Positions 54,430-64,000 of a stretch of DNA of 64,000 nt are shown one piece after another. Location: positions 37,141,981-37,205,980 of the forward strand of contig NC_088098.1 of NCBI RefSeq assembly GCF_036370855.1, written 5' to 3'. The position numbers and the translations under genes were made by a program. This DNA is from Dromaius novaehollandiae. Taxonomy: Eukaryota > Chordata > Aves > Casuariiformes > Dromaiidae. The stretch's first letter is position 1; every line of letters begins with the position of its first letter. The notes under the pieces were generated by a model that was given only the letters and a program-made list of their open reading frames with translations, did no database searches and had not been told where the DNA came from.

Positions 54430-55640
54430 TACACTTTATAGCAAATAGGGATTTTGGGGCAGGATTTGAAGAAAAATGAGGTAACTTGGTGCCTTTCTGA
54501 GGGAGTTCTTGCCCTATAGGAAGGTCAGTTTTGGGAAAAAGCCGCCTACACAAGTTCTTGTTTGAAATTTTCACAAGTGATAGGCAGATTCTGGCAATGA
54601 GTTCACTTGACATGGATTTGGTGTCTTGGTAGTGAGTGAGAATGGGAGGTAATCTGTGAAAGGCCCTTGAAATGAGGATAGGCAATTTATGCTGAGTCTT
54701 AGAGAAGGGTGCGTGTTGGTAGAAAGAGCTGGGTGAGACAGTTGCAGTGATATGGACCAGCTGAATGATCTTTGCAAAAGCAGTCTGCATGACTCTGAAC
54801 AGATCAAAATGGCATTAGTCAGCGAACGGAATGTTACAAGAAAAAAAAAGTTCAGCTGTGTGGATGGATATACTTTGAAAAGCCATGCTTTAGAGCTGTT
54901 ATACTCCCCCCCTCCCCGGTTATAATGTGGAAGAGAAAATCTAGAGGGAGATCTAAGTCTAAGGCATCAACCAGGCTGAAGGCCTGGAAGACAGCTGGGA
55001 TGTTGATATTGAAGAGGGGGGTGGATGCCAGGAGAGTCTGGAGTAAAATAAAGCCATGTCTGTCTTTAGCTGCCTGCTGATGACAAAAAAGATGCCAAGA
55101 CAAAATTACCTACAAAGAGAAAGAGGATTGATGATGAAAATTAGAGAGTGGATCTTTCATTCAGTACGTTAATGACAGAGTCCAAGAGATAGGAGAATTA
55201 GATGACAATCATACTAGTGAAGGGAGGAGATTTCAAGAAGTGCATTGTAGACTGTGATAAAGGTTAAAGAAGCTGAGACTGGAATATTAATTCTGAGCTT
55301 CTCCTAGGGAAAAGAACTTGGAAAGAAACCTTGACAAAGGAGTTTCAGTGGAGTGCAAGAAGGGAAAGAAGAATGAGAGTATGTAATACAACTAAGAAAG
55401 GGAAGTCCCAGGTGTTCATTGGTGACTTCAGGGAGCTTGGAGATGGAAAAGAAGTGGAGAGATTAATGAGATTAAAGGAAATGTGTGTAACTAATGTGCG
55501 ATTATATTGTAAGGAGTAAGAAATAAAGGGAAGCGAGAAGAAATGGAAAGGAAGACAAATATCAGACAGTCCAAAAGAGATTAAATCAGTGGGATAGTGA
55601 AAGATGGCAAACAGGACTATTTCACCTGTCAAAGTAATTC
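54430..55640 (-). mobile_element. Decayed L2/CR1-type LINE reverse-transcriptase relic
   Basis: On the reverse strand several short frames, in the order expected for a LINE RT, resemble L2-like elements. LHSTETPLSRFLSKF lies near 55350-55300. FITVYNALLEIS lies near 55250, matching an AFDTVDH-type RT block with the acidic residues lost. SITALKHGFSKYIHPHS lies near 54900-54855, and QTAFAKII near 54790 matches the QNAAAKII block after the RT. The frame changes repeatedly, stops are present and the YADD region is not recognisable. This is an ancient dead copy. Boundaries are approximate and the family name is uncertain (L2, L3 or another CR1-superfamily lineage). Confidence 0.5.
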
Positions 55641-56859
55641 CTTAATGGTGATGCATTTTTTTAATGTCTAGCCCTTTTCCTTAAATCTTCCCCAGACATC
55701 ATTTATGTTTTTACTAAATTCAAAGAAAGAGCCCATTACAGTTACCATATCCATTTTTGCTATGTCCATACAGCTTTCAAAATTTACATATTACTACAAG
55801 GATGTGTGTTCTGGCTGCATTTTTTTTTATCCATATGCATGTTTATATAGAAGGATAATCAAGATAGATGGTCACAATTCTTAAGTAAATCAGTATTTAT
55901 CTTGCTTGAGATGAGCAACTCTTGTTTCTGATAGTAAAAAATACAGTATGGCTATCTAATCTAGCAAGTGAGTTTTAAATCTGAGAAGTCAGAAGCAAAC
56001 TATAACACCATTATATGAGGCTCCTTCAAGTTAGTGGATCACTCTCATGTGAGCATCCCATTCATCCATTTTGAATAAACGACATTTGGGGGACATATTT
56101 TTGCTCAAAGTATCTTATGGTAACATGTTGGCATATAACAAGTGCAGTCTTAGAAAAATCTTTATTTGTTTCTCTAAACAGGATCAAAGGCTGCAGATGT
56201 TAAATGAAAGATGAAAGTTTTTGTAAGTTAGTAAGTAATACCATGAATTATATGCTTTTCTGGTAAAGAAGGCCAATCAAAACCAATTGAAATCAACAGC
56301 AGGATTCACCCAGAGTTTACAAATCTGCACGTATGTGAATGCTGAACAATTGCTAACATCGATGAGCTTGTTACCAAGGTTTGGCTTTATTCCACGTGGA
56401 ATATGGATACATTGCATTATCTGCTAAAAGCAGATGCAATCTAACCTTGAAACTGTTGTATTTTTCAGTAAAAATCTGGTCTGTGGACATTAGGGTAGCT
56501 TAAATGGTGTCTATGGCCACTATTTCCTAGCTATTTATGTTGTGGAACAGTGAGAAGAGAAAACAGCTACAGAAATATGAGTTTTGGATCAAATTTCTAG
56601 CAGTTCTCGCAGTTACAATCTCAAGTGCTTCAGAAAAAAAACTCTAAGGGTAGGAAAAAAACGTCTGAATATCCTTCCTACATTACTTGCAGCAGCTTGG
56701 TGCACTATAGGGGTAACTATCCCTTTAGTCCCAAAGCGCAAAGCCCGGTAGACGTTTCAAGCCTGAACCTTCACACTTCACTGGCAAATGCTTTGTCTAT
56801 TCTTTAGTCCACCTGCTGGAGAAATTCGCGTGTTTCCCCGTTTCCTTGTCCTTCACTGT
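55641..56859. other. Intergenic, upstream of TBC1D15 CpG island
   Basis: AT-rich sequence in which no gene or repeat is recognised. Confidence 0.6.
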
Positions 56860-57218
56860 CCCCTCAGCCGCGCAGCTTGCTTCTGAACCCGCATCCGCGG
56901 ACGCAGGGCAGCGCCCGGCCTCGGCAGGGAGGCACGACCGGGGCGTCCTACCGGTCCCACGGGGAAAGGGCGTGACGCCGGCAACCCTCACGGGAACCGC
57001 AGCAAGCCGGGACTCAACATGGGACTCAAAATGAGTGAAAATCGATGGAAAAAAAGACCATGGCCCTGCAAAAAACGCCATTTTCCAGCCGTCCAGCACA
57101 TGCGCAAGCCGCCTCTCCCGCGGGGTACCCACCAGCGCGGCGGGAGAGCTGCAGCCTGCCGCGGCCGTGCCTCTCCTGCCGGCCCACGGCCTCTCGGCAG
57201 GGCTCAGCGGGGTGGGGC

Positions 57219-57250
57219 GACCGTTGGGGGCGGTGACCGTTGGGGGCGGA
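57219..57250 (+). promoter_or_regulatory. TBC1D15: Duplicated 16-bp MYB/GC-box unit
   Basis: GACCGTTGGGGGCGGT is followed directly by GACCGTTGGGGGCGGA. Each unit contains CAACGGTC on the reverse strand (MYB-type) and GGGGGCGG (Sp/KLF-type). It lies about 270-300 bp upstream of the TBC1D15 ATG. Confidence 0.75.
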
Positions 57251-57521
57251 GGCGCGCGGCCGCCGCTGGAGGCGACTAGCGGAGCATCCCGCCCCCTGGC
57301 GCCTAGGCCACGCCCTGGCCAGCTCGGCCCACGGCGGGTTCGTGCGTCGCCGCGCGCTGCTGCGTGCCCCCCCCTCTCCCGCCCCCACTCGCGGCCTGCC
57401 GGCGGGTCTGCCTGCGCCTCAGTGCGCCTGCGCCGCCCGCGGCGGGGGAGACGGGGCTTGTTGTGAAGCGGCGGGGAAGCACGTGAAGGGCGCAACGTCA
57501 TCATAAACACTCGTAGGCAAC

Positions 57522-57545
57522 ATGGCGGCGCCTCCGAGCGGCAAG
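57522..57545 (+). CDS. TBC1D15: TBC1D15 coding exon 1 (N-terminus only)
   Basis: ATG at 57522 starts MAAPPSGK, then the donor AAG|GTAACG (phase 0). Human TBC1D15 begins MAAAGVVSGK with an intron right after the lysine, so the exon is shorter by two codons but ends at the same place. TBC1D15 is a TBC-domain Rab GTPase-activating protein, acting on RAB7 in endolysosomal and mitochondrial traffic. The identification rests on this short match, a CpG-island first exon and the gene order after RAB21. No further TBC1D15 exon is recognised before the window ends. Confidence 0.85.
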
Positions 57546-59164
57546 GTAACGGGGGCGGGCAGGGAGCGCCGCGCCGCGCCTGGCCGCGGGCACCAGGGCG
57601 GCCCCGGCCGGCTTCCCGCAGCCCCGGGGCTGGGCGCGGGGGGGTCGCTGTGCCCCTCGCTGGCGTCGCCCCGCTTGGAGACGGGCCGCGGGAAGGGGCG
57701 GCCCGGCCGGGGGCGGCGGTTTTCCGCCCTCGCGGCTGTGCCTGTGGCGGGCGGTACCCTCGAAGATGGGGCCGCGCCGCCGGCGGGCCTGGACCGGCTC
57801 CCCCAGCCGGCCTGGAGGGGGCGGGAGACCCCGGGCCCTCTGCGCCGCCGCCGTGGCGTGGCGGGGGGGTCGCGGCGGGACTTCGGCCCGCCCTGGGCCG
57901 GTGAGGCGACACGTTGCAGCGCCCTCCGGCCCGGCCCGGCCCGGCCTCGCCGGTGCCCGGGCCGCGGAGTGCCCGGGCCGGGCCTAGGGGGAGGCCGGTG
58001 TCCGCCGGAGGCAGGGGTTTGAACCTGAGGGGTTTGAAGCCGGGAAACGAGGTTTGTCTCGTCTCCGCGGCCGTGTGTTCCTGAGGCGCTGGTAGGTGTT
58101 ACTGGCCTTTCCCTCAGTCCGCGCTTGAACCGTGTGCGTGTGTCTGCCCCGGGGTAGCTGTAAAGCACTGTCAGATCGTTGCCTTAGCGTAAAGATACGC
58201 TGCAGATCCTCGTCGACTCTTTTTGAATGAAACTGCAGAGCTTGACAAGGAAAAGCTCAGGAGCTGGTGTTCATTCAAACGTCTGTTCTGGTTTGAGGTC
58301 ACTGGAGGGGACGCGTTGCCCCCTTCTCCCCCTCCCTCCCTCCCCTGTGTAGATCTGAGTCCTTACGGTTTTATTGTACAAATATTTCTATTCAATGTTT
58401 CAGTCTTCTAAAAACAGTTACTGTGTGACACCCGGGCTCCTGAGCAGGTGGATCCTGTAAGATTTACAGTCTTAGTATAATGTCTGACTGTATCTAGCCA
58501 GTGTTAGAGCATAACCAGTTCATTTTTCCATTAAATGGTAACAAATTATCATTTCAGCTCATGCTGAATTCAGCATAAGAGAATGTATGTAATAAGTTAT
58601 GTCTGTGCTTTTCAGAGGCTGCTGGAGTGTTTTAAGCTAGCGAGAAAATTCACTAGGTATCTCTGCAGTAGACTTTATAGAGGGACTGATTTGGTAATCC
58701 AGTTTATGCCCTCTGTTTTAATCAGAAGTGGAACAGGTAGTTTGCTCAGATGGAGTTGTTACAACTTTAAAATGTTGTAAACAGAGTTCTTGACAGCTGT
58801 TAGGTGCTGGGGTCCTACTGTCCTCCCAACTGTTTCCAGCTATGCAAATCAAGTTTGCATGTAAGCAAAGAAAAGTTTCTCTTCTGTTTCTTCTCTCTTG
58901 GGTCCTGAAAATGAAATAAATCACTTTCAGCTTCTTAATGGTTTTATTAAGAAATACTTTCCTAGAAAGCCTTAAAAATAAGCTTTGAAGTCTTACTGCT
59001 GTTTCAATTCTGACCTAAATGAAACTTCTGTTTTTTTTCCATTTTAAACTCAGTCCAGCAATTTATTGGCTGATGTGAAGTATTTTCATTTCTCATAATT
59101 GATTTTCATGCTGCTTTTATCAGGAACTTGATTTTTTTTCCCCCTGGAAGCATGTGTGGGAAAC

Positions 59165-59243
59165 AAAAAATGAAAACTGGACTATGAAAATGAAAAATGT
59201 GAAAAAGAATGTGAAAAATATGAAATTGAAAAAAATGAAAACT
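59165..59243. repeat. TGAAAA-type minisatellite
   Basis: About ten imperfect copies of TGAAAA/TGTGAAAAA in 80 bases, with near-identical AAAAAATGAAAACTG at both ends. Confidence 0.75.
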
Positions 59244-60710
59244 GTTGGTGTAGGTAGCTTTATCAAAAATGTCCACTTTTTTAATGTTTAAAACACCTGA
59301 ATCTTTCCTTTTCATAACTAGAGTAGTGACAGACAACAACCACCATGCATTTCCAGGATTTATTTACTCTTAAATAACACTCTTCAGGTGTAGTTCATTT
59401 GTTTCTTCTTTATGAGGTATTGAGAACAAATTAAAAAGCAGTTTACACGTTCTTTGTATGACTGATTTTTCATATTTTAGGCTCATGTATAGTTTAGGTA
59501 GAAAGTGAAGCCATATGATTCTGTGTCATTTTGAGAAGATCAGTATTTCTCAGTTTAGAGACCCATTGAACTTTTCTGAGTGGAGGTATGGATCCCTGTA
59601 AAGCAATGAAAGGCTAATGACAGTCGCTAGGGTTTTCAGCAAGGTGTTCTAAGATGTACTGCATCTTGAATTTCTTGCCTTTTTCCCTAAGATGAATGCC
59701 CAAGGCATGCATCCTGTTCCCCTTCCCTATCTATTCTTCCTGTTTGGATTCCACTAGCTCTGCCTCTTGCTGTGATAGAAAGGTGGAGAAACTACTGACT
59801 GCTTTTCTAGCTCTTGTTTCATATGTCTCTTAAATTGACCTACAGGCCCCTAAACTATATTATCATAGTTATATAAGAAGCTAAAACTATTGTGGATTAG
59901 TTGTTTGTAAATGTAATATATATTCTTTGTTCCTGTTTAAGAACTCTATTTCGCCTGGAACTTTTATAAATCTCTAAGGTGTTGCAAAACTTTTTCAGTT
60001 ATGCCACATCCAGAACGCTAATGCAACTTGTTAACTTCTGATTCAGCAACATATTTGTATTCTTCATGTTCAATTTAAATTACAGCATCTTAAATCACTT
60101 GATACAGAGAACAAAATGACAATTCTGTTTTCTAACACCTCATGAAGTAGCTAATCTGAAGTTTCACTGCTGTCAATAGGAGAAGGTCCATCCTTTAACT
60201 CTGCTGTGCACTACACTTATACTTGCTTGGGTTCTCATTTGATCCCTCTGTGATTCGATTTAGCAAGCTGAAACAATACAAAACTGTGTGCGTCTATTTT
60301 TGGCAGGGTTCATATTCTGCTGGTTTAGGGAGTGCATTGGATCACAGTTGCTGTTTTGGATGTCATCATGATGCTAGATGTGCTTGTGAACTAGTGAAAG
60401 GTCACTCCAAGTGAAGTGTAGCATAGTGTAACAGTAAAACACAGTGTAACTTGGTTCAGACTCCAGGATTCTCACTTCAGGTGTTACAGACCATGGGTGC
60501 CCTAATTTAATTCCTCTTTTGCTTCTGCCTGTGTGGTATTGTAATGATGTGTTTGAGGTGGTAAACTCAGTAGTAGCTATTAGCTTGTGGGGTTCTTTAG
60601 TCTCATTTAGCAGCTTTTGTAGCATGCTATTACTTTTCGCAAAATATTACACAAGGTAAGTCCCATGGAATCCTCATGGGATTATATTAAGTAGTTGGGA
60701 TACATTGTCT

Positions 60711-60728
60711 CAGATTTCATGAAATCTG
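60711..60728. repeat. 18-bp perfect palindrome
   Basis: CAGATTTCATGAAATCTG reads the same on both strands. TCCCAT/ATGGGA, a second short inverted repeat, lies 50 bases upstream. Confidence 0.9.
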
Positions 60729-63700
60729 GTGTTTCAATGTACCATGTCAGGTTGTATATTTTCACCCAATTCCTCTTACCCTTCTCTGTCTTTTTTTAAT
60801 ATATTTCCCAGATGTTACAAAAATCAGTGTATTCACAACTCAGTTATTCCATATCTTCTCCTACTCTTTTTGCCTTGCTTTGATCCCAGTTTCATACTTT
60901 ATTGGGATGTGACCTATAAATCTAGTCATGTCATTGTGACTGTATGTACTACTTCCCTTAGATTTTTGTCTTATTTGTTTGTCTTATTATTTCAAATCTT
61001 AGAAGTTGTTCATATCTCAGAAGGTTCTTTTCATGTTTTTCTCTGTATGGTGAACTCAATTGCAGAAAATTTAAGTTAATGCAGTGGAGTTCTTGTTCAT
61101 GACTCATATTCTTTATTAGTGACCATCTGCACTAAAGCAGTGTGAGTTTCAGTTTTCTGCCCTTTCTTAGAGCTGCCAGATTTTTCTGTGAGTAACTCGG
61201 CGGTAAGTTCTTTCATTTTCAATGATTTTAATGACATGCATCAAAACAAGTATACTGTATCTCCTTTTGTTGCTTGGCAAAGGTCAGTTTGTCTTCCTTG
61301 TTTCGGAGAACCTCCTGTGGACTTCACATATAAAAAAGAAAATATTAGAAAATGAGGTAAAAAGTTGTGTGTGGGAAGAAGTATAAACTTTAGTCTGTCA
61401 GTATATAGGCTATTATTACAGCTGGCTTTCTCTTACTCTTTTTATAGCTGGCTTAAAGACAGTAATGACTTTTATGTTTATGTTCTTGGAGTTTGGTGTA
61501 TCTTTGGCATATGTGTTGTTATATCTTTCTCAAATTACCAATTGACGTGAGCTGTCAGAGAAGGTTTTTCACTTGCCTGTCTGTGCCCTTGCTCTTGAAG
61601 TTAAAGCTTGGTCTAAGCTCATGTTTGGCTAATGTAATTTCAGCAATTAGGAGTGTTCAAGTAGCACTGTAGCTGCTACTAAATAGTAGTGCTGTGAAGC
61701 ATGATTGTTGTTTGGGGTTTTTTTAAAATATTTTTGCTTATCCTGGCTATAAAATGTGGTTCGTATAATTAGCTTTGCCTCTTTTAGGTAATTTATTGGC
61801 ACAGATAACAGCAGAAGATTATTTTAGATGTAGATATCACCTGTGGTTTGAACAGTGTCTCACTGTACTTTCTACTTAAATTATGGGGCATAGAGTACTG
61901 TATTATGCATGTTGTTCTATTGTAGTAAGTATTTGATTTAAAATATTCACTGTTTTTTCAGCCTTTATCATTTACTGTGTACAGAATCATAGTCTTTTCT
62001 GAATGTTCTGTACTTCATAAGGCTTTTCAGTGAACAGAAGCCTTTGCGTCTTTTGAATTTATTTAAGGCTTTGTTATGCTCATGTGTAAAACAAGCAGTT
62101 CATTGATAATTCTGAAATTCTTGTGTATTCTTTCCATTTTGTATTCATTAAGGATTTTTGTTGCAGAAGTGCTCAGAATATAATGTGTGTTACTGCCTGA
62201 GGATCTTACCCTCAATATCTTTAATAGATTAGTACTTTCACTGAAATTCCACTATTGCTTCATAAGAAGCAAGAATACATGGTAGTTTAAGACTTTTGCA
62301 GCACACTTATGGCAGAACTTGAAAAATTCACTTACTGCTGTCAAGCAGGAAATCCTTCTTATGGTACAAGGTTCCCAGTGTTGTTCATTTTTTCATATTT
62401 ATCGCAACATGAGCAATGTTTGTGTGTTTTCTTTTTTTCTTTTCTTTTTATTTTTTAAACCCCACTTGGAAACTTGTAGTTTCTGAGACTACTCCTCTCA
62501 AGACTAGAAGGGCCAGAAATTTCACTGCTTTAGGAAAAAGGTTGAGCCGTCAGTTCAGCGAACAAAAGGCCTATAAGGTTATGGTTTTATATCTTTATTA
62601 AAACTCAAATTGGGGTCTTATTTTGTTACTACATTTGGAGCCATAGTAGTTAGATATGAGTTCCAAAGTCCCTGCAGTACTTCAGCTCTTCTTTTCTTTT
62701 AGCTGTTTGAATAAGTGCTGCAATAGTCAAATACGAAGCATTCCCAAGAAAAAGTCTGTAGTAGTGAATTCTTAGACTGATAACTTTTGTATTTCCATTG
62801 TTAACAGTGAATGGCTGTAAGCAATAAAGTGAGAAAATTATATGCTTTTTCACTGATTGTTCCAGCCTTACCTTGTCCTTCTTTTCCATAGCCTCATGTT
62901 GTTCCAATACATTTTTTTTTTCAGGCGGTTTTCTGGTCCTTTTAGTTGTCAAATGTTGTCATGTATAATCTTTCATATTGTTTAGTACTGTTAGCTTTAT
63001 AGCTAGTGTTACTAGAATTGAATTGTGGTGTGTTTGGTAGTTCTGTTCTTTACATTGAGTGTGAAGATTCCTGTATTAGTAACTTTTGACCAACTGCTTT
63101 TACAGTATTTAAGTAGCTTCAGGGTTTAAGTTTGTTCGTTTTTTCTTTCTTTCTCATAGTACACACAGCAGAGACAATAGTTTAATGTCCATTTGTGGCC
63201 ACCTATTAGCCAAGAAATGGTTGATTTTTTTGAGGGGTCTCCAGAACTAAAAATGCCAGCTTTTGCAGTTTAAAAACAACAATAATAATGAAAACTGGGG
63301 CGGGAAAAAAGATCAAGTATCAGGAGTGGTAGTGTATCTTCTGTGGATCAGAAGGTCATGTTGGTGAAGTAACGTTAGCTTGATGTTCTGCAGAGCACTC
63401 AAGTATACTGGTATTTGGCCACTGAGAGCAAACTATTGATGCAATGGCTACTTTGACATGCTCAGTGACCATTTAACGGGGGATGTGTGAATCAGGATTT
63501 GCACAATGCCATAATTGTTTAATGGTCCCAGAGTGGTGACTGGGTCACAATATGAGCACTGCAAGCTGTTTCCATCCGTCATGAGAAGCTAGATGGCATC
63601 TTGGCAGAGTGATGTTGGCTCTGAGCTTTGCTCTCTGGCAGAAATGGAGACTGAGTCAGATAAGAACATAAGTAGCAAATTTGACATGTCTGGAAGATGG

Positions 63701-64000
63701 GACTAGTTAAGTAGGTAGGAGAGTTGCGTTGCTTCTCCATTCTCTCAGAAGTCCTGTGTTTGACAGGTCGTTAATCTATGATGGAGAGGTAATGAAGGGC
63801 AAAATAAGGTATGGACAGTCAGTGCATGTGAAGTGAGCTGATACTGATCAGCTAAAAAAAAATTGCCAACTGAGTGTTTTTGAGGCATCTTTCCTCAGAC
63901 AGTCATACCTATGATTTAAAGCCCTCAAGGAACTTAAGGGTATCATAAGTGGGGGGATAAATCTGGATTTGGTTGCTCTTTCTTTACCGCGACATTAAGG

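Larger units (their letters stand above)
56860..58080 (+). promoter_or_regulatory. TBC1D15: TBC1D15 CpG-island promoter
   Basis: CpG-dense DNA surrounds the first coding exon. Visible elements are a CGCCATTTT YY1-type core (57076-57084), a 16-bp tandem unit GACCGTTGGGGGCGG (57219-57250) carrying MYB and GC-box sequences, an E-box CACGTG (57480-57485), a CRE-like ACGTCA (57495-57500) and a YY1-like AACATGGCGGC over the start codon (57519-57529). There is no TATA box. Reverse-strand open frames up to 371 codons here are GC artefacts. Confidence 0.85.
57546..64000 (+). other. TBC1D15: TBC1D15 intron 1 (5' part)
   Basis: The first 550 bases are GC-rich and CpG-dense; the remainder is AT-rich. 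It contains an A-rich TGAAAA minisatellite (59165-59243) and an 18-bp perfect palindrome CAGATTTCATGAAATCTG (60711-60728). A basic open frame near 62480-62577 sits between acceptor-like and donor-like sites but has no recognised counterpart. The next TBC1D15 exon (expected to begin IIYEQEG) was not found. Confidence 0.75.

Noticed and set aside
57009-57032. 12-bp direct repeat GGGACTCAACAT/GGGACTCAAAAT with ATGs as an alternative TBC1D15 start
   Set aside because: The ATGs lie about 500 bp upstream and the frames are not continuous with MAAPPSGK. Most likely before the transcription start.
56797-57912. 371-codon reverse-strand open frame over the TBC1D15 CpG island
   Set aside because: Pro/Arg/Ala/Gly-rich low-complexity translation, overlapping equally long frames on the other strand. 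Explained by stop-codon scarcity in GC-rich DNA.

Overview
The window looks like nuclear DNA from a bird. Three things point to this: split genes with GT-AG introns, CR1 LINE 3' ends with the avian-type tail (GGTTGGACTAGATGATCTCCAGAGG followed by ATTCTGTG repeats), and low overall repeat density with small AT-rich introns. The species cannot be fixed from sequence alone. Three plus-strand protein genes are present in the order TMEM19 - RAB21 - TBC1D15, the same order as in the human 12q21 neighbourhood. All real coding sequence is in short exons; nearly every long open frame elsewhere is chance or a GC-rich shadow.

Layout. 1-1002: intron of TMEM19. 1003-4734: last four coding exons of TMEM19 (254 codons, DUF92 membrane protein; roughly the first 80 codons lie upstream of the window), then a 3'UTR with several AATAAA signals to about 5.43 kb. 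5.4-29.6 kb: AT-rich intergenic DNA holding one CR1 3' end, a CAGG-rich block (13.8-14.3 kb), an isolated GC-rich block (24.5-24.9 kb) and some small palindromes. 29.6-30.65 kb: CpG island promoter of RAB21. 30403-42085: complete RAB21 coding sequence in seven exons (663 nt, 220 aa), then a long 3'UTR with a good AATAAA at 45746. 45.8-56.8 kb: intergenic DNA with a near-perfect 132-nt hairpin (48210-48341), a CR1 element (52.6-53.3 kb), a second CR1 tail and a strongly decayed reverse-strand LINE relic. 56.86-58.1 kb: CpG island of TBC1D15, with its first coding exon at 57522-57545. The rest of the window is TBC1D15 intron 1.

Biology. RAB21 is an early-endosome Rab GTPase that handles integrin traffic. 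TBC1D15 is a TBC-domain GAP best known for acting on RAB7. TMEM19 is a poorly characterised multi-pass membrane protein. RAB21 and TBC1D15 both belong to Rab-dependent trafficking, but the window shows no shared promoter or operon-like organisation.

Novelty. I see no undescribed gene system. The observations most worth checking are the long TA-flanked hairpin at 48.2 kb (MITE or precursor-RNA-like), an AUG-UGA start-stop element just before the RAB21 start, a duplicated MYB/Sp1 unit and a YY1-type site in the TBC1D15 promoter, a 50-bp tandem duplication upstream of RAB21, and the isolated GC-rich block at 24.5 kb.
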